This document shows, piece by piece, positions 23,903-30,954 of a stretch of 64,000 nucleotides of DNA; position 1 is the stretch's first letter; every line of letters begins with the position of its first letter. Both the position numbers and the translations under genes were made by a program. The stretch covers positions 736,552 through 800,551 of the forward strand of contig NZ_PVMZ01000002.1 of the NCBI RefSeq assembly GCF_003001815.1, given 5' to 3'. Source of the DNA: Actinoplanes italicus (GTDB lineage Bacteria > Actinomycetota > Actinomycetes > Mycobacteriales > Micromonosporaceae). The notes under the pieces were generated by a model. The model saw nothing but the letters and a program-made list of their open reading frames with translations, made no database searches and had not been told where the DNA came from.

Positions 23903-26071
23903 ATGACCGCGACCGTGCACGACGTGGCGATCCTCTCGGACTTCCGCTATCCGGGCGGCACCTCGGCCAGCATCGCCGCGGAGGTGCGCGCGCAGGCCAG
24001 GGCCGGGCTGACCACCGTGCTCGTGCACGTGCGGTCCCCGCATCTGAAACGGGACCGGCCGTTCCATCCGCTGATCACCGAACTGATCCGGGACTCCTCG
24101 GCGTACCTGGCCGCCGAGGGCGAGGACGTCGCCGCGAGGCTGCTGGTCGTCCGGCAGCCTCGGATCTTCACCGAGGACCTGCCGGTGCGGCCGAAGGTGG
24201 CGGCCGGCCGGTCGGTGATGGTCCTCAACCAGGCGCCCGGCGATGCGGGCGACCCGGCCCGCTACTACGACTTCGCCGAGGTCAGGACGCGGGTGGAGAG
24301 CCTTTTCGGTGCCGGCATCGAGTGGGCGCCGATCAGTCCGCAGGTCCGTGCCGAGGTGCTGCGCTCCGAGCCGGAGGCGATCCTGACCGGCGTCGACTGG
24401 CACGAGGTCATCGACGGTTCGGAGTGGTGGGCCGAGCACGTCCCGCGCGACGGGGCGCCGGTGATCGGGCGGCACGGCCGGGCCGACCCGGTGAAGTGGC
24501 CCCGGACCGGCGAGGAACTGCTCCAGGCGTACCCGGATCTCCCCGATGTGAAGGTCCGGATCCTGGGCGGCGGTGAGCTGGCCGTCGAACGGCTCGGCCG
24601 GACCCCGGCCAATTGGGAGATCATCGGATTCGGTACGTGTGAGCCGGCCGAATTCCTGCGCGGACTCGACTTCTTCGTCTACTTCCACGACCCCGACCTG
24701 ATCGAGGCGTTCGGCCGCACGATCATGGAAGCGATGGCGGCCGGGGTGCCGGTGATCGTGGGCGAGCACTTCCGGCCGCTCTTCGGCGACGCGGCGCTCT
24801 ACACCACTCCGGAGGGCGTGCTCCCGCTGGTCCGCGAGCTGTGGGCGGACCGTGGGCGCTACCGGTCGGTGTGCCTGCGGGGGCGGGAGTTCATCGAGGC
24901 CCGGTACGGCTACGGCTCCCACCTGGCCCGGCTCGCCGCCCGCGGGATCCGCCCGGACGCCCCGCCGCCCCCGGCACTGGCCCCGCCGCAGCCGCCCCCA
25001 CCGCGCGGCGTGCTCCTGGTCAGCGACAACGGTGTCGGGCTCGGCCACCTGTCACGGCTGATGGCGATCGGCCGGCGGCTGCCCGGCGACGCCCCGGCGG
25101 TCGTGGCCACCCAGTCGCACGGCGCCATGGTCGCGCACCGGGAGGGGTTCCTCACCGAGTACATCCCGTCCCGCAGCGTGCTCGGCCTGGCCCGGCAGTC
25201 CTGGACGGAGTTGCTGCGCAGCCGCCTGGAGCACCTGATCGACCTGCACCGGCCGGCCGTCGTGGCGGTGGACAGCGTCCCGCACGACGGCATCGTCGCG
25301 GCGGCCCGCTCGCGGCCCGGCGTGCGATGGGTGTGGGTGCGCCGGCCGATGTGGCGGCGCGGCACCGGAGCCGAGTGGATCGAGCGGCGGCAGGCCTTCC
25401 ACCACATCCTGGAACCGGGCGAGTTCGCGGCGGCCGCCGACGAGGGCCCGACCGTCGACGACCGGGACGGGGTGCACACGGTCCGGCCGATCACCTACCT
25501 GGACGCCGCCGAGCTGATCACCCGTACCGAGGCCCGTACCGCGCTCGAACTGGACCCCGACCGGCCCGCCGCACTGCTGCAGCTCGGCGCCGGGAACATC
25601 AACGACATCTCGTCGCCGGCCGCCCGCATCGCCCGGCACCTGCGTGACGCCGATTTCCAGGTGGTGCTGGCCGAGTCCGCGATCGCCTGCGAGCCGATGC
25701 CGCCGGTGCCCGGCGCGCACGTGGTCCGGGTCTACCCGATCAGTCGATACCTGCGCGGATTCGACCTGGTGGTGAGTGCTTCGGGTTACAACTCGTTCCA
25801 TGAGCTGATCGCCTTCGGCATCCCGGCGGTGTTCGTGCCGAACCGGGAGACGGCCCTGGACGATCAGGTCAGCCGGGCCCGGTTCGCCGCGGCCGCCGGC
25901 GCCGCGCTGATCGTCGAGGACCCGGACGGCGACGACCTGGACCGGGTGCTGGCCCGGGCGGTGCGGGCCGACGTCCGCGACGCGCTGAGCAGCCGCTGCG
26001 CGGAGGTGGCGCCCGGCAACGGGGCCGCCGACGCCGCGGACTGGCTGACCGCTCTCACCGCTCTCACGTGA
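23903..26071 (+). CDS. Fused two-domain glycosyltransferase (GT4-like plus MurG/GT28-like)
   Basis: A 722-aa protein with two GT-B domains in tandem. Residues 1 to about 355 resemble GT4: DVAILSDFRYPGGTSASI at the start, and FGRTIMEAMAAGVPVIVGE with the donor-binding Glu. Residues about 370-722 resemble GT28/MurG: LLVSDNGVGLGHLSRLMAI is the glycine-rich N-terminal loop, and VSASGYNSFHELIAFGIPAV is the family's C-terminal donor signature. The first half also resembles the C-terminal modules of the two large paralogues nearby. It may add two sugars in succession. ATG at 23903 follows a short divergent promoter region. It is first in a tightly coupled five-gene run. Confidence 0.82.
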   Translation: MTATVHDVAILSDFRYPGGTSASIAAEVRAQARAGLTTVLVHVRSPHLKRDRPFHPLITELIRDSSAYLAAEGEDVAARLLVVRQPRIFTEDLPVRPKVAAGRSVMVLNQAPGDAGDPARYYDFAEVRTRVESLFGAGIEWAPISPQVRAEVLRSEPEAILTGVDWHEVIDGSEWWAEHVPRDGAPVIGRHGRADPVKWPRTGEELLQAYPDLPDVKVRILGGGELAVERLGRTPANWEIIGFGTCEPAEFLRGLDFFVYFHDPDLIEAFGRTIMEAMAAGVPVIVGEHFRPLFGDAALYTTPEGVLPLVRELWADRGRYRSVCLRGREFIEARYGYGSHLARLAARGIRPDAPPPPALAPPQPPPPRGVLLVSDNGVGLGHLSRLMAIGRRLPGDAPAVVATQSHGAMVAHREGFLTEYIPSRSVLGLARQSWTELLRSRLEHLIDLHRPAVVAVDSVPHDGIVAAARSRPGVRWVWVRRPMWRRGTGAEWIERRQAFHHILEPGEFAAAADEGPTVDDRDGVHTVRPITYLDAAELITRTEARTALELDPDRPAALLQLGAGNINDISSPAARIARHLRDADFQVVLAESAIACEPMPPVPGAHVVRVYPISRYLRGFDLVVSASGYNSFHELIAFGIPAVFVPNRETALDDQVSRARFAAAAGAALIVEDPDGDDLDRVLARAVRADVRDALSSRCAEVAPGNGAADAADWLTALTALT

Positions 26072-26079
26072 GGAAGACC

Positions 26080-26700
26080 ATGGCCGACGAAGGCGAAATG
26101 CAGTCCCTGGTGGTACGGCTGCGCACGGTCGAGCAGGAGCGGGACGCCTGGCGGTCCCGGTGCGCGGGCCTGGCAGGGGAACGCGACTCGGAACGGGAGA
26201 CCGCCCAGCGGTTGCGCGGCAGCGGGTCGTACCGGCTGGGCCGTGGCCTGGTGACCCTGGCCCGTGATCCGTTGCGGCTGGTACGCCGGATCCGCCGTGA
26301 TCAGGTCGTGCCCCGCCGCCGGACCGTCAAGCGGCCGCTGCCGGCCCGCCTGTACGTGGCGATCGGTCTCGACCTGGACCGGCTGCGCGATTTCGTGCAG
26401 ACGGTCCGGCGCCGGGTGCTCGTCGAACCCGACCACCGGGCCGTGGTGCTCACCGACAACGCAGGGTTCTCGCTGCTGCGCGGCTCGGGGCTGATCCTGG
26501 AGTACCTGGCCGACCGGGAGACCTGGGAGCGGCACCGCCCGGACCAGCCGTGGGACGTGGTGCTCTCGGAACGGCTGTCCCGGCTCTACGCCGAGCACGA
26601 CGCGACGCACGTGTCGTTCGTCGACCCGGAACGTCCGCCGACCCTGCCGGAGCTGCTGGACACAACCCCGCCGGGCCGCACGTCGTTGCAGCAGTCATGA
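26080..26700 (+). CDS. Protein of unknown function within the glycan operon
   Basis: 206 aa; I do not recognise it. Residues 1-45 form a charged helix likely to be a coiled coil (LVVRLRTVEQERDAWRSRC). Next comes SGSYRLGRGLVTLARDPLRL, a basic amphipathic stretch of a type often seen at the N-terminus or tail of actinobacterial glycosyltransferases. The rest is soluble and acidic to neutral, with no clear motif. ATG at 26080 is 8 nt after the upstream stop, with AGGAAG before it; GTG at 26068 overlapping that stop is an alternative. Its stop overlaps the next ATG, so the product is probably made together with the glycosyltransferases. A scaffold role is a guess. Confidence 0.65.
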   Translation: MADEGEMQSLVVRLRTVEQERDAWRSRCAGLAGERDSERETAQRLRGSGSYRLGRGLVTLARDPLRLVRRIRRDQVVPRRRTVKRPLPARLYVAIGLDLDRLRDFVQTVRRRVLVEPDHRAVVLTDNAGFSLLRGSGLILEYLADRETWERHRPDQPWDVVLSERLSRLYAEHDATHVSFVDPERPPTLPELLDTTPPGRTSLQQS

Positions 26701-28265
26701 CCGCGCAAACGGTGATGATTCCGGCGGCACGGCTGCCCGAGGAACCCGAGACCCCCGAGCGGACCGGACTCTGGGGCCACGTCGCCCGGCGGTGCGTCCT
26801 CGTCCCGCTCGTGGTCCTCACCCCGCTGCTGGCCGTCGCGCCGAGCCGCGACCACCGGTTCAACGTGTACTGGCACGGTGGCATGTTCCGCGACGACCCC
26901 GGCGCGATCGTGTCCCACACCATCGCCAGCGGCGACGCCTACCTGCGGCTCGGCAACTTCCGTCCGCTCGGCCGGATGCTCGAGAAGAGCCTCGACCTGC
27001 TCGCCTTCACCGGCATGCAGCAGCTCGGGCTGTCCGCCACGGTCATGCTGCGGGCCGTCTCCATCCTGGCCGCGATCGCCCTCACCTTCGCCGTGGTGGT
27101 CCTCGCCGAGAGTGTGCTCCACCGCGGCCGGCTCCTGGGCGGGACACCGTCGGTGGTGGGGCTGCTCCTGCCGTACGCGGTCGGCGCCGGGTTCGTGGCC
27201 GCCGGTCAGGACAGCACCACCGTCCTCTTCGGCGGGCTCTACTACGGCACCGCCACCCTGGTCCTGCTGGTCGCCGCCGCGGCCTGCCGTCTCGACCGGC
27301 TGCGCTGGTGGAACGGGGTGCTCGCGGTCACCGCCGGGGCGGCGCTGGCGATCTTCAACGAACCCGCCTGCTTCGCGGTCCCGCTCGCCACCGCCGCGGT
27401 GCTGATCCGTGGCCGGTTCGTCCTCGGGCACGGCCCCCGGCGGCTGCTCACCTCGCCCGGCCTGCGGTTCGCCGGACTGCTCTGGGCCGGGTTCCTGCCG
27501 GTCTTCGCGACCGTCCGGTGGATCATTCGCGGGTTCTGTGCCGACGGCGGCTGCTACCAGGGTTCCGACCTGGTGGTCGACGCCCGGTCGATCCTGTTGC
27601 TGCCGGTCCGGATGACGGCCTGGCTGCCGCCGCTGCAGTGGCGGGCCGCCACCGACGCGACCGCCGGGCCGTGGTTGCGCGGGCTGATCCCGGTGGTGGC
27701 GTTCCTGCTGATCGGGGCGCTCGCCCTCCGTACCGCCAAAGTCTTGCCGAAGGCCACCCGCCCGGACCGGACCGCATTGCTGGGCCTCGCCGCCCTCGCC
27801 GTCGCCGTCCTCGCCTGCGGCGCCCTGCTCGCCACCCTGAGCGTCGCCGTCCGGGCCGCCATGAGTGGTCACCAGCTGTGGGAACAGGGCTGGCGCGACT
27901 CGGCGCTGACCATCCCCGGCGGCATGCTGCTCACCGTCGCGCTGCTGCTGCTCCTCGGCCGTCGCGCCGCCGCCGGGCTCCTCGCCGCCCTGGTCCTCTG
28001 CGGCGCCGTCTCGGCCACCGCCAACCGCGCCTACGCCGACACCACCGCCACCCTGCGCGCCGCCCAGCTCGACAACCGGATCGCCGCGGCGATGGGCTCC
28101 TTCGAGCGCAGCCGCGCCGGGAACGCCCGCCGATGTGCTCTGCTCGACGAGGCGCTGCAGACCAACCAGCACAAACCGTTCCTGCAGCGCCGCTACGACG
28201 ACTCGCTCGACGTGGCCGCCCGGACCATCGCCGGCGTCCCCTTCTGCGTACGGGCGCCCCGATGA
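26697..28265 (+). CDS. Polytopic membrane protein, possible GT-C-type glycosyltransferase
   Basis: A 522-aa integral membrane protein. The first span (about residues 33-50, VLVPLVVLTPLLAVAP) is followed by an external loop with several acidic residues (RDHRF, FRDDPG). About ten to eleven further spans run to near residue 455, and a short soluble tail ends with CALLDEALQTN and FCVRAP. A first external loop bearing acidic residues is characteristic of GT-C enzymes, which use polyprenyl-phosphate sugars outside the cell. The gene overlaps the GtrB-like gene by 4 nt. This matches three-component Gtr systems, in which the third protein is a variable membrane transferase. Family membership is inferred from context. 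Confidence 0.7.
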   Translation: MTAQTVMIPAARLPEEPETPERTGLWGHVARRCVLVPLVVLTPLLAVAPSRDHRFNVYWHGGMFRDDPGAIVSHTIASGDAYLRLGNFRPLGRMLEKSLDLLAFTGMQQLGLSATVMLRAVSILAAIALTFAVVVLAESVLHRGRLLGGTPSVVGLLLPYAVGAGFVAAGQDSTTVLFGGLYYGTATLVLLVAAAACRLDRLRWWNGVLAVTAGAALAIFNEPACFAVPLATAAVLIRGRFVLGHGPRRLLTSPGLRFAGLLWAGFLPVFATVRWIIRGFCADGGCYQGSDLVVDARSILLLPVRMTAWLPPLQWRAATDATAGPWLRGLIPVVAFLLIGALALRTAKVLPKATRPDRTALLGLAALAVAVLACGALLATLSVAVRAAMSGHQLWEQGWRDSALTIPGGMLLTVALLLLLGRRAAAGLLAALVLCGAVSATANRAYADTTATLRAAQLDNRIAAAMGSFERSRAGNARRCALLDEALQTNQHKPFLQRRYDDSLDVAARTIAGVPFCVRAPR

Positions 28266-29227
28266 ACGCGCTGATCTCGGTGATCGCGCCGATCTACAAC
28301 GAGGGTCCCGGCGTGGACCGCTTCGTCGCCCGGCTCACCGAGGTGCTCACCGCCGCGGCCCTCGACTACGAGCTGGTGCTGGTCGACGACGGCTCCGCCG
28401 ACGACTCCTGGTCGCGCATCGCCCGCCAGACCCTGGTCGACCCGCGGGTCCGCGGCCTGCGGCTGTCCCGCAACTTCGGCAAGGAGGCCGCCCTGCTGGC
28501 CGGCCTCGAACACGCCGCCGGCGACGCCGTCGTGATCATCGACTCCGACCTGCAGCACCCGCCGTCCGCCATCCCGGCCATGGTGCGGCGCTGGCAGGAC
28601 GGCGCCCAGGTGGTCGAGGCCGTCAAACGCAACCGGACCGGCCAGTCGATCGGCAACCGGCTCAGCTCACGGGTCTTCAACCGCACGTTCACCCGATTCA
28701 CCGGCGTGGACCTGGTCGACGCCACCGACTTCCGGCTCCTCGGCCGCCCCGCCGTCGACGCGCTGCGCCGGATGCCCGAACACTCGTCGTTCTTCCGCGG
28801 CACGAGCAGCTGGATCGGCTTCACCCGCGACACCGTCGAGATCGACATCGACCACCGCGAGGGCGGCGCGTCCCGCTGGACCGTCCGCGGCCTGTTCCGG
28901 CTGGCCGTCAACGGGCTGACCTCGTTCACCTCGGCCCCGCTGCACATGGTCACCCTGGCCGGGTTCGGCTTCGCTGCCTTCGCCGTGGTCCTCGGCGTGC
29001 AGACGCTGGTCCGCTGGATCAGCGGAGGCTCGGTCGCCGGCTTCACCACGGTCATCCTGCTGCTGCTGGTCACCGGCACGTTCGTGCTCATCGGACTGGG
29101 CGTGATCGGCGAATACCTGGCCCGCATCCACGAGGAGGTCCGGGGCCGCCCCCGCTACCTGGTCCAGGAGCGGGCCGGATCCACCGTCCCGGACCGCTGG
29201 GTGGTCGAACAGCGTGCCGAACGTTGA
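28262..29227 (+). CDS. GtrB/DPM1-like polyprenyl-phosphate glycosyltransferase
   Basis: A 321-aa GT2 enzyme. The catalytic domain shows ISVIAPIYNEG, ELVLVDDGSADDSW, LSRNFGKEAALLAGLEHA and VIIDSDLQHPP, all typical of dolichol/undecaprenyl-phosphate sugar synthases. Two C-terminal hydrophobic spans (about 230-255 and 262-290) match GtrB. The enzyme moves a sugar from UDP- or GDP-sugar to undecaprenyl phosphate on the inner membrane face. The ATG overlaps the upstream stop (ATGA). The downstream GtrA-like gene overlaps its 3' end by 14 nt. Confidence 0.93.
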   Translation: MNALISVIAPIYNEGPGVDRFVARLTEVLTAAALDYELVLVDDGSADDSWSRIARQTLVDPRVRGLRLSRNFGKEAALLAGLEHAAGDAVVIIDSDLQHPPSAIPAMVRRWQDGAQVVEAVKRNRTGQSIGNRLSSRVFNRTFTRFTGVDLVDATDFRLLGRPAVDALRRMPEHSSFFRGTSSWIGFTRDTVEIDIDHREGGASRWTVRGLFRLAVNGLTSFTSAPLHMVTLAGFGFAAFAVVLGVQTLVRWISGGSVAGFTTVILLLLVTGTFVLIGLGVIGEYLARIHEEVRGRPRYLVQERAGSTVPDRWVVEQRAER

Positions 29228-29594
29228 GGTACGGACCCGTCTGGCCCGCTACGCCGTCAGCGGTGGCCTCAGCGCGCTCACCCACTTCACGGTCGGCCTC
29301 GCGGCCACGTGGCTCGGTGCCGCTGCCGTACCCGCCTCCACGATCGGCTTCGCCGCCAGCATCGCCGTCTCGTACCTGTTGCAGCGCGCCTGGGTCTTCC
29401 GCTCCGGTGCCGCACACACGGTCACCGGGCCGCGGTTCCTCACCGTCACGGCGGCGGCCTTCAGCCTCAACACCGCGGTCCTCTGGGTGGGGGCTGATCT
29501 GCTCGGTGGGCCGTATGCGCTGGTCCAGGCGGTCGCGATCGTCCTGATCCCGGGGCTGAACTACGTCCTCAACTCCCGGTGGACCTTCGCTTGA
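29214..29594 (+). CDS. GtrA-family membrane protein (probable polyprenyl-P-sugar flippase)
   Basis: A 126-aa protein with four hydrophobic spans. RLARYAVSGGLSALTHFTVG at the start and LNYVLNSRWTF at the end are GtrA hallmarks. GtrA proteins are thought to flip undecaprenyl-phosphate sugars made by GtrB to the outside. It starts at GTG 29214 inside the end of the GtrB gene. It is last in the operon, followed by a hairpin before the convergent dehydrogenase gene. Confidence 0.9.
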   Translation: MPNVEVRTRLARYAVSGGLSALTHFTVGLAATWLGAAAVPASTIGFAASIAVSYLLQRAWVFRSGAAHTVTGPRFLTVTAAAFSLNTAVLWVGADLLGGPYALVQAVAIVLIPGLNYVLNSRWTFA

Positions 29595-29598
29595 TCTT

Positions 29599-29615
29599 GT
29601 ACGGCTGCGCCGTAC
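29599..29615. terminator. Small hairpin between convergent genes
   Basis: GTACGGC (29599-29605) pairs with GCCGTAC (29609-29615). It lies 5 nt after the GtrA stop and 54 nt before the end of the leftward dehydrogenase gene. The GATCTTG just before it (29593-29599) matches the core of the dispersed repeat but has no arms. Confidence 0.45.
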
Positions 29616-29668
29616 CGCTGCCTCGGGCGCGTTGAGACAGCGGTATGCCACAGCCGGGAAGATCCGGG

Positions 29669-30931
29669 TCAGAGGCGGTGGGCCTCACGGACCGTCGTCA
29701 CGCCCCGGGTGTCGAAGAAGCGCTTCGCGATGCGGGCCAGGTGGTCCGGGTCGTACTCGCGGTGGTTCTGAACGAGGATGACCAGGTCGGCGGAGGCGGC
29801 CGCGCCCTCGAGGTCGTCGGTGCGCGAGACCGGCACGCCGTCGAGCTCCCACGTCGTCACGTGCGGGTCGTGGTAGGCCACGGTGGCGCCGAGGGATGCC
29901 AGCTGACGGGCCAGCGGCGCGGCCGGGGACTCGCGCTGGTCGGCGATGTTGGCCTTGTACGTGATGCCGAGCAGCAGGACGGTCGCGCCCCGGACGGCCT
30001 GGCCGTCGGCGTTCAACAGGTTCTGGGCGCGGCGCGCGACGTACGCCGGCATCGTGGTGTTGATCTCCTGAGCGAGCTCCACGAACCGGAACGGATAACC
30101 GAGCTTGCTCCGGACGTTGTGGGAGAGGTAGTTCGGGTCGATCGGGATGCAGTGACCGCCGACGCCGGGCCCGGGGTAGAACGCCTGGAAGCCGAACGGC
30201 TTCGTGGACGCCGCGTGGATGACGTCCCACAGGTCGATGTCGAGCTCGTGGCAGAACCGGGCCATCTCGTTGACCAGGGCGATGTTGACGTGCCGGTACG
30301 TGTTCTCGAGCAGCTTCGCGGTCTCCGCCTCGCGCGTCGACCGGGTCCGCACGACAGTCTCGACGAACCGGCTGTAGAACACCTCGGCCCGGTCGGTGCA
30401 CGCCGGGGTGTAGCCGCCGACCACCTTGGGCGTGTTGTGGGCGCCGAACACCTCGTTGCCGGGGTCGATCCGCTCCGGCGAGAAGGCCAGGTGGAAGTCG
30501 ATGCCGGCGGTGAGCCCGGAGAGCTGCTCGAGCCGTGGGCGCACCTCCTCGTCGGTGGTGCCGGGGTACGTCGTGGACTCCAGCACGACCAGCATGCCGG
30601 GGCGCAGGTTGCGGCCGACCGCCGACGTGGCGCCGAGAACCGCCCGCAGGTCGGGCCCGTCGCCCTCGGCGAGCGGCGTGGGCACGCAGATGACCGCGGT
30701 CCGCGCCTGCCCGATCAGGGCCTCGTCACTCGTCGGCAGGAAGCCGCCGGCCAGCATCTTCTCCACGTCGGTGCCGCTCAGGTCGTCGACGTGCGAGCGG
30801 CCCTCGCCGAGCGAGCGGACCACGTTCTCGTCGATGTCGAAGCCGAGGACCGACATGCCGGCGCGGATCGCCTGTTGCGCCAGTGGCAGGCCGACGTACC
30901 CCAGGCCCAGGATGACGACGTCGTAGCTCAA
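29669..30931 (-). CDS. Nucleotide-sugar dehydrogenase (UDP-HexNAc/UDP-glucose 6-dehydrogenase family)
   Basis: A 420-aa enzyme that oxidises a UDP-sugar at C6 to the uronic acid with two NAD+. The Rossmann motif ILGLGYVGLPLA is at residues 7-18. ESTTYPGTT, SPERIDPGN and GVGGHCIPIDPNY follow, with catalytic Cys261. The C-terminal UDP-binding part includes LGITYKANIADQRESPA. SPERIDPGN and the overall pattern fit WbpA/WecC-type UDP-N-acetylhexosamine dehydrogenases better than UDP-glucose dehydrogenases, but the substrate is not certain. It supplies uronic acid donors for the neighbouring glycosyltransferases. ATG at 30931. Confidence 0.9.
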   Translation of the reverse strand: MSYDVVILGLGYVGLPLAQQAIRAGMSVLGFDIDENVVRSLGEGRSHVDDLSGTDVEKMLAGGFLPTSDEALIGQARTAVICVPTPLAEGDGPDLRAVLGATSAVGRNLRPGMLVVLESTTYPGTTDEEVRPRLEQLSGLTAGIDFHLAFSPERIDPGNEVFGAHNTPKVVGGYTPACTDRAEVFYSRFVETVVRTRSTREAETAKLLENTYRHVNIALVNEMARFCHELDIDLWDVIHAASTKPFGFQAFYPGPGVGGHCIPIDPNYLSHNVRSKLGYPFRFVELAQEINTTMPAYVARRAQNLLNADGQAVRGATVLLLGITYKANIADQRESPAAPLARQLASLGATVAYHDPHVTTWELDGVPVSRTDDLEGAAASADLVILVQNHREYDPDHLARIAKRFFDTRGVTTVREAHRL

Positions 30932-30954
30932 GGAGTCTCCTTCTCACAACAGGG

